Shown here: positions 18,420 through 26,283 of the stretch, in pieces
How the letters are laid out: each line of letters starts with the position of its first letter
Position numbering within the stretch: the first letter of the stretch is position 1
Assembly: GCF_900111995.1 (NCBI RefSeq)
Contig: NZ_FOKF01000015.1
Span: 47,575 to 111,574, forward strand
Direction: 5' to 3'
Source of the DNA: Collimonas sp. OK607
GTDB taxonomy: Bacteria > Pseudomonadota > Gammaproteobacteria > Burkholderiales > Burkholderiaceae_D
Length of the DNA: 64,000 bases
Position numbers and translations under genes: made by a program
The notes under the pieces: model-generated
Databases searched by the model: none
Seen by the model: only the letters and a program-made list of their open reading frames with translations
Told to the model about the DNA's origin: nothing

Positions 18420-19154
18420 TTGAAAATTAAAATCATCAATCCCAACACAACATGGAGCATGACCGAGAAAATCGGTCTATGCGCGCGCCGGGTGGCCGCT
18501 GCGGGTACTGAAATTGTAGCGGTCAGCCCCGGCATGGGGCCGGCATCGATTGAAAGCCATTACGACGAGGCGTTGAGCGTGCCGGGCATCCTGGATGAAA
18601 TCAGGAAAGGCGAAGCGGACGCCGTCGATGCCTATGTGATCGCCTGCTTCGGCGATCCCGGTTTGTATGCCGCGCGTGAAGCAGCGCGCGGCCCGGTGAT
18701 CGGCATCGCCGAAGCGGCGATGCATGCCGCAAGCCTGATCGGTAACAGTTTCAGCGTAGTCACCACGCTTGAGCGAACGTGCGGCATCGCCTGGCATCTG
18801 GCCGAGATGTACGGCATGCAGCGTTTCTGCCGCAAAGTGCGTGCCTGTGCGTTGAATGTGCTGGATCTGGAGCACCACGGTTCAGATGCTTACCGCATCA
18901 TCCTCGCAGAATGTCGCCAGGCGATGCAGCAAGACAAGGTTGACAGCATCGTGCTGGGTTGCGCCGGCATGACCGATCTCTGCAAAAAAATTGAAAGCGA
19001 ACTTGGCATCGCTGTGATCGATGGTGTGACGGTTGCGGTAAAGCTGGCGGAAAGCCTGGTGCAGCTTGGCCTTAAGACGGGCAAGCGACGCGACCTGGCT
19101 TTTCCTTTGCCCAAACCCTACACCGGGCTCCTGGAAAATTTTTCCAGGAGTTAA
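18420..19154 (+). CDS. Hydantoin/allantoin racemase (Asp/Glu racemase superfamily)
   Basis: A 244-residue member of the hydantoin-racemase family (HyuA/HpxA-like). The N-terminus IKIINPNTTWSMTEKI and two catalytic cysteines, C76 in ACFGDP and C181 in GCAGM, are typical. It interconverts enantiomers of 5-substituted hydantoins or allantoin in the cytoplasm. The start is TTG at 18420, two bases after the permease stop; no ATG fits the conserved NPNTT terminus, and translational coupling is likely. In Klebsiella a GntR gene, permease and allantoin racemase cluster similarly, but no allantoinase or hydantoinase is in this window. Its TAA begins a 13-bp tandem repeat. Confidence 0.85.
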   Translation: MKIKIINPNTTWSMTEKIGLCARRVAAAGTEIVAVSPGMGPASIESHYDEALSVPGILDEIRKGEADAVDAYVIACFGDPGLYAAREAARGPVIGIAEAAMHAASLIGNSFSVVTTLERTCGIAWHLAEMYGMQRFCRKVRACALNVLDLEHHGSDAYRIILAECRQAMQQDKVDSIVLGCAGMTDLCKKIESELGIAVIDGVTVAVKLAESLVQLGLKTGKRRDLAFPLPKPYTGLLENFSRS

Positions 19155-19190
19155 GTGTTGTAAATAAGTGTTGTAAATAAGCGTTGTAAA
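19152..19190. repeat. Three 13-bp tandem repeats at the racemase stop
   Basis: TAAGTGTTGTAAA, TAAGTGTTGTAAA, TAAGCGTTGTAAA. The first TAA is the stop codon of the racemase gene, and the array fills the gap to the convergent gene ending at 19193. Confidence 0.85.
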
Positions 19191-19192
19191 AA

Positions 19193-19948
19193 TCACAGAT
19201 AGCCGTGTGAAAAACCAGGTGATACCGCGGCAGAGTGAAGCATGTTGACGACGTGATAGATGCCGAAGATGGGTAGCCCGGTGGCGGCTTGCACCGCCGC
19301 CGCGTACGGTTGCAGGTTGGTGCATTCGAACAGGAGTGCGCCCAGATCAGGTGCATCGGCCAGCATTGCCTGGCACACGTCTGTAACGTCGCGCCTGGTT
19401 TGTTCAACATCCAGGGAATAGTCAGGATTGGTGGCAGTGTCCGTTGTGCCGAGGATGGTTTTGAAAGACTCGTACGATTCCATGCCCCGTACCAATAGCC
19501 GCCAGTTGGGATCGATGCTCGCAGCGCGCAAATGGTCGGCGGACAGGCTTTGCGCATCGGCGGTGACGATGCCAATCGTGCGCTTGGGCCCGAGCATGCG
19601 CCGCAACAGCGGAACCAGGAACAGGCTTGATGTAATCACCGGTACGTTCACCGCCTCGGCGATTTCATCCTGGACTACGGTAAGGAAGCCGCAGGTAGTG
19701 GTGATTGCACGCACGCCATCGTTTTCCAGTTCTTTCGCGGCCTCGATAAATGCCGGCAGTAACGCGCGTGCCCGGTCCGGCGCCGCAACGATCTGATCCG
19801 CCTTTGCTCCTTGCACCACCTTATAGCGCACCGGAAAATCAAACGTGGTGGCATTGCCGATATCACCGGAAATTCTCGGGAATTTCGTGTCCAGCACAAG
19901 AATGCCGACACTCTCGCCATATATGGCGCGTCCGCCGCGAATGATCAT
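19193..19948 (-). CDS. Asp/Glu racemase-superfamily protein
   Basis: A 251-residue protein with the racemase-fold cysteine pair, C86 in TTTCGFL and C209 in FECTNL. It also has the segments DTKFPRISGDIGNATTFDFPVRY and LGPKRTIGIVTADA. Its relatives are annotated only as aspartate/glutamate racemase family; maleate-isomerase-like or amino-acid racemase activity is possible. A strong ribosome site (AGGAG) precedes the ATG at 19948. It is the last gene of a minus-strand operon with a D-amino-acid dehydrogenase and an amino-acid ABC importer, which supports a role in amino-acid stereochemistry (inference). Confidence 0.8.
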   Translation of the reverse strand: MIIRGGRAIYGESVGILVLDTKFPRISGDIGNATTFDFPVRYKVVQGAKADQIVAAPDRARALLPAFIEAAKELENDGVRAITTTCGFLTVVQDEIAEAVNVPVITSSLFLVPLLRRMLGPKRTIGIVTADAQSLSADHLRAASIDPNWRLLVRGMESYESFKTILGTTDTATNPDYSLDVEQTRRDVTDVCQAMLADAPDLGALLFECTNLQPYAAAVQAATGLPIFGIYHVVNMLHSAAVSPGFSHGYL

Positions 19949-19962
19949 GTTTTCTCCTGAAG

Positions 19963-21249
19963 TTACAAGAAGCGTTTTGCCGCATAAGGCGCCGGATCGA
20001 TAACGGTGGGCCGACCGGAGACGAGATCAGCTACCAGCCGGCCGGAAACCGGTCCCGAAGCCAGGCCGATGTGGCCATGCCCAAAGGCGTGTATCACATC
20101 CTGGCAGCCGGACGCTGCTCCGAGCACTGGACGGCCATCGGTGGTTGACGGCCTGTGTCCCATCCAGCGCTGGATGACTGCTGTTTTGATTGACGTTGCG
20201 AGGACGGGATAGGTCGCTACGGCGTGACGTAACAGGGTTTCAGCCCGGCTCCAGTCCGGTGCGGCCTGCATTGTGGTCAGTTCCACTTGTCCTGCAATGC
20301 GCAGGCCTGCTAACGTCGATGTATTGCCGGTCTTGGCGTCGTTTGGCATTACTGGCACGGCCAGTTTGAACGGTGGATTTTCTATGACGACGTGATATCC
20401 GCGTTCGCTCTCCATGATGATCTTGTCGCCGGCCGACCTGGCCAGGATTTTCGAGTTGATGCCGGCGGCGATGACGGCGCGGTCGCAGGCGAGTTCGCCG
20501 ATGTCGGTAATGACGGCGCGCAAGCGGCCATTTTGCAGATCAAACCTTGAAGCCTTGGCACGTTGCAGGGCGGCTCCTTGCTTGACCGCATGACGAACCA
20601 GCGCCGCAACATAGGCCCCCGGATCGGCACAGTGGGCACCTTGCTCCACCAGGATCGCGAATTGATACCTGCGGTCTAGCTCGGGGACCAGTTCGCGGAT
20701 TGCCTGCGCATCGAGTTCCGCCCAGTTGACGCCATTGTCGCGTCGCAAACGCCAGGCAAGCGCTTCAGCGTCGAAAGCGGCTCGGTCAGGATAAGCGTAA
20801 AGCAGCCCGCTGCTGACAATCAGTTCCGCGACACCGGCTTCTTTGGCCAACGCGCGATGCCGTGCGGGTGCGTCGTGGAGCAGGGCAGACAGCGCGCGCG
20901 CGGTGGCTTCGACGCGGGCCACGCTGGCGCCTGCCCAGATGAACCTGATCAGCCACGGCAGTAATGATGGCAGTGCGCTCCAGCGGATTGTCAGCGGACT
21001 GTTTTTATTGAACAGATATCCGGGTATTTTTTTCCACAAGCCTGGCATCGAAACCGGCACCACCGAAGCCGGACTTAGCCATGCCGCGTTACCATAACTG
21101 GTGGCCTGCGTCCCGCCCGGTTCGCCCGGGTCAATCAGCGTGACATGGTGGCCGTCGCGCAGCAATTCGATAGCGCAGGCGGCGCCGACAATACCTGCGC
21201 CAATGACTACCACGCGCAAGGCAGCGGGCTGGCTGGCAGTTGAATTCAA
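19963..21249 (-). CDS. D-amino-acid dehydrogenase-like FAD oxidoreductase
   Basis: A 428-residue DadA-family flavoprotein. It has the N-terminal dinucleotide motif VVIGAGIVGAACAIELLRDGHHVTLID, then GTQATSYGNAAWLSPASVVP, and the C-terminal WMGHRPSTTDGRPVLGAASG and HAFGHGHIGLASGPVSGRLVADL motifs seen in DadA. Such enzymes oxidise D-amino acids to 2-oxo acids, passing electrons to the respiratory chain at the inner membrane. The preferred amino acid is unknown. It lies between the ABC importer and the racemase-family gene in one operon, suggesting uptake, isomerisation and deamination of an amino acid. Confidence 0.87.
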   Translation of the reverse strand: MNSTASQPAALRVVVIGAGIVGAACAIELLRDGHHVTLIDPGEPGGTQATSYGNAAWLSPASVVPVSMPGLWKKIPGYLFNKNSPLTIRWSALPSLLPWLIRFIWAGASVARVEATARALSALLHDAPARHRALAKEAGVAELIVSSGLLYAYPDRAAFDAEALAWRLRRDNGVNWAELDAQAIRELVPELDRRYQFAILVEQGAHCADPGAYVAALVRHAVKQGAALQRAKASRFDLQNGRLRAVITDIGELACDRAVIAAGINSKILARSAGDKIIMESERGYHVVIENPPFKLAVPVMPNDAKTGNTSTLAGLRIAGQVELTTMQAAPDWSRAETLLRHAVATYPVLATSIKTAVIQRWMGHRPSTTDGRPVLGAASGCQDVIHAFGHGHIGLASGPVSGRLVADLVSGRPTVIDPAPYAAKRFL

Positions 21250-21276
21250 GCTATTTCCTTTTTTTATTAGTAGTAT

Positions 21277-22059
21277 CTACTGCCCGCTATTCTTGAAGCG
21301 TGACAGGAAACTGCGCGTAGCTTCTTTCTCCGGGTTGTCGATGACAACAGCCGATGGCCCGGATTCGACCACGACGCCATCCCGCATGAAAATCACCTGG
21401 TCGGCGACTTCTCTTGCAAACGCTATTTCATGGGTGACCAGGATCATGGTCATGCCGTCCGACGCCAGCGACCGTATGACGTTCAGCACTTCGCCCACCA
21501 GTTCAGGATCCAGCGCAGAAGTGGCTTCGTCGAACAGCATCACATCAGGTTTCATGGCCAGAGCCCTGGCGATGGCGACCCGTTGCTTCTGCCCGCCCGA
21601 TAACATGCCGGGATAAGCGTCCGCGCGATCGCTCAAGCCAACCCGCTGCAACAGGGCGTCGGCTGCAATCCGGGCCTCATGTTTCGGTGTTTTCAGCACC
21701 GTAACCATGCCTTCCATGACGTTTTGCTGGACTGTCATATGCGGGAACAGGTTGAAGTGCTGGAAAACCATGCCAGTCTTGGAGCGGAATTTCGCCAGGT
21801 CGCGGGCTTTCGGCAGTGTCGTGTTTTTGCCGTCGAACGTGATCGACTGGCCACCGACATTGACGATGCCGGCGTCTGGTATCGTAAGTAGATTGATACA
21901 ACGCAGCAAAGTCGACTTGCCCGATCCTGACGGTCCGATCATCGCTACCACGGCGCCTTTGTCGATTTGCAGGGAAATATCTTTTAGTACGACGTTATCG
22001 CCAAAACATTTCTTCAGATTGTGGATTGAAATCATCTCACTATTCATTTCGCTACCCAT
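21277..22059 (-). CDS. Polar amino-acid ABC transporter, ATP-binding protein
   Basis: 260 residues of the GlnQ/HisP class. Walker A is GPSGSGKST, the Q-loop region is GMVFQHFNLFPHMTVQQNV, the signature is [17 protein letters not shown], Walker B is VMLFDEATSALDPE, and the switch is LVTHEIAFAREVAD. It energises uptake by the adjacent permease. The ATG at 22059 is preceded by AGGGG and lies two bases after the permease stop; in-frame ATGs at 22047 and 22035 are alternatives. Confidence 0.93.
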   Translation of the reverse strand: MGSEMNSEMISIHNLKKCFGDNVVLKDISLQIDKGAVVAMIGPSGSGKSTLLRCINLLTIPDAGIVNVGGQSITFDGKNTTLPKARDLAKFRSKTGMVFQHFNLFPHMTVQQNVMEGMVTVLKTPKHEARIAADALLQRVGLSDRADAYPGMLSGGQKQRVAIARALAMKPDVMLFDEATSALDPELVGEVLNVIRSLASDGMTMILVTHEIAFAREVADQVIFMRDGVVVESGPSAVVIDNPEKEATRSFLSRFKNSGQ

Positions 22060-22061
22060 TG

Positions 22062-22730
22062 CTATGTTCCCCTGCCATCAGACATTTTCACTTCAAGCCG
22101 CTTTGCCAAAATCGTCGCAGGCAGCAAAATCGCAAAATACAAAATCGCAATCAGCGAGTAGATTTCCAGCGGCCGATAAGTATCGTGGGCGATGATTTGC
22201 CCTTGATACAGCAGGTCCGGCACAGCCAGAACCGATAGCAGCGAGGTGTTTTTCAGTTGCATGATGGATTGACTGACCAGCGGCGGCGTCATCCGTTTGA
22301 ACGCCTGAGGCAGCACCACTCGTCGCATCAGCTGGAAATGCGTCATGCCTAATGCCATGCCGGCTTCGGTTTGCCCCGGGTCGATTGAAATCACGCCGCC
22401 GCGGATGATTTCAGAATAGAAGGCGCCGCCATATAAGGTCAATGACAGCACCGCAGCCATGCCGGGCGTCAGTTCAATACCGGTCAATATGGGCAGTGCG
22501 TAATAAAACCAGATCAGCTGCACCAGTACCGGCGTGCATCTGAACAGTTCTACATAAGCCCGGAACGGTCCCGATATGTATACCTTGGGCGACAGCCGGC
22601 ACAGACCGGTAATCAGGCCAACCAGCAATCCAAGTATGACGACGATGATCGTGTAACCGACTGTGTAGCCAAAACCAACGAAAATGATATTCCTGTACTG
22701 CCAAAGCGTATGAAAATCCCACTGATACAT
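22062..22730 (-). CDS. Polar amino-acid ABC transporter, permease
   Basis: A 222-residue HisM/GlnP-type permease with about five membrane segments and the EAA loop EAGMALGMTHFQLMRRVVLPQAFKRMTPPL. The PVLVQLIWFYYALP segment is typical of polar amino-acid importers. Only one permease gene is present, so the channel is probably a homodimer (inference). It follows the substrate-binding-protein gene after 14 bases. Confidence 0.92.
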   Translation of the reverse strand: MYQWDFHTLWQYRNIIFVGFGYTVGYTIIVVILGLLVGLITGLCRLSPKVYISGPFRAYVELFRCTPVLVQLIWFYYALPILTGIELTPGMAAVLSLTLYGGAFYSEIIRGGVISIDPGQTEAGMALGMTHFQLMRRVVLPQAFKRMTPPLVSQSIMQLKNTSLLSVLAVPDLLYQGQIIAHDTYRPLEIYSLIAILYFAILLPATILAKRLEVKMSDGRGT

Positions 22731-22744
22731 GCCTGCCTCACAAC

Positions 22745-23581
22745 TTAAAAGTGAACCTGGGGTGGAAATGCGGTTGGCGGCACGCCGACCAGCGCTTGCA
22801 TGTTGGAGAGGATGGTGCTTTTCACTTTTCCTGAGGCCCTGGCCTGGTCCAGCCAGGCATTTACTGACTTGGTGAAGGTCTGGTCAGTCTGTTTGCGAAT
22901 GCCGACATTGGTAGGGTTGGTTTCGTCGGGAGACGGGAATACGATATGACCGATGTTCGGCAACTTGGTCAGCAGGGCGGTCGACAGCAGAATCACCAGC
23001 ACCTGGCAATCGACGCGACCCGATTGCAGCGCCATGGTGGCGGCGGCCGAGGTTTCAAATCGCAATATGGTTGCCTTCGGCAATATCCGGGTCACCAGCT
23101 GATCGTGGCTCGATCCGACATCCACCGCCACCTTGACGCTAGGTGTGTTGAGCTGTTCCCATCGTTCAAAATTGAATCCCTTCCTGGCGACGACCGTGTT
23201 GTAGTTTTGGAAAATCGGGCCGGAAAAATCAACTACTTCGCGTCGCGCGGGAGATGGGGCCATGCCAAGCTGGCAATCGATTTTATTTGTCTGCACGTCC
23301 AGTACTGCATTGCCCCAGGTTGTTTCGACCCATTCAACTTCGGCTTTGAGGTATTTGGCAAGATCGTGGCCAAGGTCCACCATGAAGCCACGCCATTCGC
23401 CGGTCGCCAGATCCTTTGTGAAGTACGGCGAGGCGCCGTTGATTGCCCCCAAGCGTATCTTGCCTGTGCGTTTGATCCGGGCGGCGGTTGACTCGGGTTC
23501 TTGAGAAAATACAGGACCGATTGCGACCAATGAACCGACAGCAATGGTTTGAGCGATGAAATTCCGGCGATTGATAGGCAT
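22745..23581 (-). CDS. Amino-acid ABC transporter, periplasmic binding protein
   Basis: A 278-residue family-3 solute-binding protein. The N-terminus MPINRRNFIAQTIAVGSLVAIGPVFS has a twin arginine followed by FI and a hydrophobic stretch, so export may go through Tat (inference). The mature part has GKIRLGAINGASPYFTKDLATGEWRGFMVDLGHDLAKYL and the VDCQLGMAPSPARREVVDFSGPIF-like ligand loop typical of this family. It is the first gene of the minus-strand operon and divergent from the XRE-cupin regulator. The ligand is unknown; the D-amino-acid dehydrogenase downstream hints at an amino acid supplied in either enantiomer. Confidence 0.9.
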   Translation of the reverse strand: MPINRRNFIAQTIAVGSLVAIGPVFSQEPESTAARIKRTGKIRLGAINGASPYFTKDLATGEWRGFMVDLGHDLAKYLKAEVEWVETTWGNAVLDVQTNKIDCQLGMAPSPARREVVDFSGPIFQNYNTVVARKGFNFERWEQLNTPSVKVAVDVGSSHDQLVTRILPKATILRFETSAAATMALQSGRVDCQVLVILLSTALLTKLPNIGHIVFPSPDETNPTNVGIRKQTDQTFTKSVNAWLDQARASGKVKSTILSNMQALVGVPPTAFPPQVHF

Positions 23582-23967
23582 GTCTTGTCTTCTTGAATGA
23601 GGGTTGGTCAGGGAAAGTAAGAAAAATGCATCATGGACATATTGAAAATACTCGGTTTGAGACGTAAAGTCACCCGAAAATGCATCCGCTACGCCTCATT
23701 CTCAAGCAAGATCGAGGCCCGTCCCTGATTCGGGCCAGCCTTCAGCTTCTAAGGTAATCTGAAAAAGATCCTTGACTCAAATTTTAGTGTGACTATAATT
23801 TCCGACGCCTGACTGGCGAAGTCGCAGCGGTATTGGCAGCCGCGGTGCTGACGCTAAATATTAAAAAGTTACTTGTGAATTAACGCTGCCAAGATCGCGT
23901 TGATCGATTTGGAAGTAACGAAAAATAAGTACGAACAAATACCAGATGCAGGCCGGAGACAGAAACA
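23582..23967. promoter_or_regulatory. Divergent region between amino-acid ABC operon and XRE-cupin gene
   Basis: 386 bp without a gene. The clearest element is a near-consensus plus-strand promoter at 23772-23799. The octamer AAATGCAT and nearby related words occur before the ABC operon (about 23634 and 23679). A GC-rich stretch (GGCAGCCGCGGTGCTGACG) lies in the likely 5' leader of the regulator. Confidence 0.4.
23772..23799 (+). promoter_or_regulatory. Sigma-70 promoter candidate
   Basis: TTGACT and TATAAT are separated by 16 bases, both hexamers being near or at consensus. It would drive the XRE-cupin gene with a leader of about 160 bases, or an unannotated short transcript. Confidence 0.55.
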
Positions 23968-24582
23968 ATGGAAATGCCACAGCTGGGGAAATCGATCCGC
24001 GCACGGCGTCATGCTATCAAGAAGACGCTGGTGCAAGTCGCGACCGAAACCGGATTGACCGCGGGATTCATTTCGCAGCTTGAGCGCGGCCAGACCAGCC
24101 CCTCGATCACCTCGCTGGTGGTGATCGCCAAAGCGCTGGGCGTGGCGATTGGCGACCTGATCAAACAACCCGCGCAATTGAGGCCAGATACCTATCGCAG
24201 CCAGCGGCAGCCGTATTCGGTCGCCAGCGGACGGGTTAAATACGAACGGCTATCGACGGTATTCCCTGGCAGCCAGGTGCATTCGGTGAAATTCACCATG
24301 CCATCCGGCTACAAATCGGAAATGGTGTCGCACGAAGGCGATGAAATGATCTTCGTGCTCAGCGGGCAAGTCGGCTACACGGTAGGTAAAGACAGTTATG
24401 TGCTGAGTGTCGGCGATAGCTTGCATTTCGACGCGAATATTCCTCACAGTATTGAATCCCTGCCGCATGAGAATCAAGTGGCCGAAGTGATCTGGGTCGG
24501 CACCGTGGCGCTGTTTGACGGGCCGCAATCGCCGGCTTCCCCTGATCAGGAAGAATTACTGCGCGGGACCGAATTTTTTTGA
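23968..24582 (+). CDS. XRE-family regulator with C-terminal cupin domain
   Basis: 204 residues. An HTH of the lambda-repressor type occupies the first ~65 residues (LGKSIRARRHAIKKTLVQVATETGLTAGFISQLERGQTSPSITSLVVIAKAL). A small cupin follows at ~110-185 (HEGDEMIFVLSGQVGYTVGKDSYVLSVGDSLHFDANIPHSIES). This architecture is shared with PuuR/SutR-like regulators that sense small metabolites through the cupin. It is divergent from the amino-acid ABC/D-amino-acid dehydrogenase operon, its most likely target (inference). GGAG lies 10 bases before the ATG. Confidence 0.88.
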   Translation: MEMPQLGKSIRARRHAIKKTLVQVATETGLTAGFISQLERGQTSPSITSLVVIAKALGVAIGDLIKQPAQLRPDTYRSQRQPYSVASGRVKYERLSTVFPGSQVHSVKFTMPSGYKSEMVSHEGDEMIFVLSGQVGYTVGKDSYVLSVGDSLHFDANIPHSIESLPHENQVAEVIWVGTVALFDGPQSPASPDQEELLRGTEFF

Positions 24583-24620
24583 GCGGATTTATTGAACGTG
24601 GGACGAGGGCAGCTTGTGGC

Positions 24621-24660
24621 ATGATTTTTGCAATTGTAAAAAATCATAAAGGCCATGATT
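24621..24660. promoter_or_regulatory. AT-rich overlapping inverted repeats
   Basis: ATGATTTTT (24621-24629) pairs perfectly with AAAAATCAT (24639-24647), and AATCAT (24642-24647) pairs again with ATGATT (24655-24660). This could be an operator cluster for the peptidase gene or a weak terminator of the XRE gene. Confidence 0.35.
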
Positions 24661-24720
24661 GCTGGCGCTTTGTGTAAAGCTGAACAATGATGTCAGTAGT
24701 GACAGCGGAATGGAGTAGTG

Positions 24721-24780
24721 ATGATTCAAGACGTATTTAAAGTTGCCGCACTAAAGCGGGGTTGCCATGTCCACGTTTAA
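24721..24780 (+). CDS. Possible 19-residue upstream ORF overlapping the peptidase start
   Basis: An ATG at 24721, preceded by GGAGTAGTG, opens a frame (MIQDVFKVAALKRGCHVHV) that ends at TAA 24778-24780. This is 14 bases inside the peptidase gene, in another frame. The peptidase ATG has only a GGGG nearby, so translation of this leader could couple to it. Real expression is uncertain. Confidence 0.3.
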   Translation: MIQDVFKVAALKRGCHVHV

Positions 24781-26161
24781 CGCAGCAGTCTACGCGCAGC
24801 GCCGACGCCAGCTGAAGCAGCAGTTTTCCTCCGGTCTGCTGCTGTTGCCGGGTAATACCGATGTCTCCATGAACTACTTGCATAACCATTACTGGTTTCG
24901 CCAGGACTCCTCGTTTTCCTATTTCTTCGGCTTGAACCAGCCGGATCTGGCGGCGCTGATCGATATCGACGCCGATAGCGAAATCCTGTTCGGCGATGAT
25001 CCAGGCCTGGACGATGTGATCTGGGTCGGGCCGCAAACCTCTTTTGCGCAGCGCGCCGAGTCGGTAGACATCGCAACGGTGCAGCCGTATAAACATTTGG
25101 CTGAGGTGGTGGCGCAAGCGCGCGGCCAAGGCCGCACGATCCATTACCTGCCGCCGTATCGCGGCGAAACTATTCTGGAACTGGCTAATTTGCTGGACTG
25201 CACGCCGGAGCAATGCAAGGCCGGTGCTTCAGAAAGCCTCATGGCTGCCGTGATTGCGTTGCGCGAAATCAAGGGCGAAGAAGAAATCGCAGAAATAGAA
25301 AGCGCGCTGAGCGTCACGCGCGACATGCATATCGCCGCCATGCAGCAAGCCAAGGCGGACACCTATGAATATCAGGTGGTGGCGGCAATGGAAGGCATCA
25401 TGCGTAGCCATGATTTGCAAAACGCCTATCCGATGATTTTTTCGCGCAGCGGCGAGATCCTGCACAACCGCGATCACAAGAATCTTTTGCAAGCGGGCGA
25501 TCTGGTGGTGAACGATTCCGGTGCTTCCAGCGCCTTGGGTTATGCCAGCGATATCACCCGCACGTTTCCGGTCGGCGGCCGTTTCAGCGAACGCCAGCGC
25601 AGCTTGTATGAAATCGTGCTGGCCGCGCAGCAACTGGCTATCGGCGCCATGCGGCCGGGGGTTTCTTATCTTGAGGTGCACAAGCTGGCCGCCGGTCATA
25701 TGGTCGCTGCGATGGTCAAGCTGGGATTTTTTAACGGCAGCCCGGAGCAAGTGGTTGAATCAGGCGCCTACGCGATCTGCTTCCCGCACGGCCTCGGCCA
25801 CCAGATGGGGCTGGACGTGCACGATATGGAAGGCCTGGGTGAAACCCGTGTCGGTTACGACGCCAGCGTCAGCCGCAGCGAACTGTTTGGCCTGCGCAAT
25901 CTGCGCCTGGCAAAGCCTTTGCGCGCAGGCATGGTGGTGACCGTCGAGCCGGGCATGTATTTTATTCCGGCACTGATTCAGCGCTGGCAGGCGGAAGCGC
26001 GCCACAGTAATCTGATTAACTATGAGAAGTTCGTCGAGCATATGGATTTTGGCGGCATCCGGATTGAAGACGATGTGCTGGTGACCAGTTCAGGAGCACG
26101 CGTATTGGGCCCGGCGATTCCTAAAACCTGTGCCGAGATTGAAGCCTTGATGGCGGCTTAA
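24767..26161 (+). CDS. Xaa-Pro aminopeptidase (M24B family)
   Basis: A 464-residue metallopeptidase that removes N-terminal residues preceding proline. The N-terminal creatinase-like domain (SGLLLLPGNTDVSMNYLHNHYWFRQDSSFSYFFGL) precedes the pita-bread catalytic domain. The dinuclear-metal ligands sit in VVNDSGASSALGYASDITRTFPV (two Asp), FPHGLGHQMGLDVHD (His), TVEPGMYF (Glu) and GIRIEDDVLV (Glu). It is next to a dipeptide importer, so it likely trims imported proline-containing peptides (inference). Its stop codon lies in a 12-bp tandem duplication. Confidence 0.92.
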   Translation: MSTFNAAVYAQRRRQLKQQFSSGLLLLPGNTDVSMNYLHNHYWFRQDSSFSYFFGLNQPDLAALIDIDADSEILFGDDPGLDDVIWVGPQTSFAQRAESVDIATVQPYKHLAEVVAQARGQGRTIHYLPPYRGETILELANLLDCTPEQCKAGASESLMAAVIALREIKGEEEIAEIESALSVTRDMHIAAMQQAKADTYEYQVVAAMEGIMRSHDLQNAYPMIFSRSGEILHNRDHKNLLQAGDLVVNDSGASSALGYASDITRTFPVGGRFSERQRSLYEIVLAAQQLAIGAMRPGVSYLEVHKLAAGHMVAAMVKLGFFNGSPEQVVESGAYAICFPHGLGHQMGLDVHDMEGLGETRVGYDASVSRSELFGLRNLRLAKPLRAGMVVTVEPGMYFIPALIQRWQAEARHSNLINYEKFVEHMDFGGIRIEDDVLVTSSGARVLGPAIPKTCAEIEALMAA

Positions 26162-26173
26162 ATGGTGGCTTAA
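26150..26173 (+). repeat. Tandem 12-bp duplication across the peptidase stop
   Basis: ATGGCGGCTTAA is followed immediately by ATGGTGGCTTAA. The first TAA is the stop codon; the second copy adds another in-frame stop four codons later. Confidence 0.75.
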
Positions 26174-26283
26174 AGAAGGTTTGAAACCGTAGTGAAATGC
26201 GTTGTACATTCAAGCTTGTGTTCTCGATGTGAATTGTTGTTAAATACACCACCTTCACCATAACCTTAAGAAAGAGACCTGTG

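Noticed and set aside
19152..19190. Short direct repeats considered as a CRISPR array or phage attachment site
   Set aside because: The 13-bp units are directly adjacent without spacers, and no cas or integrase gene is near.
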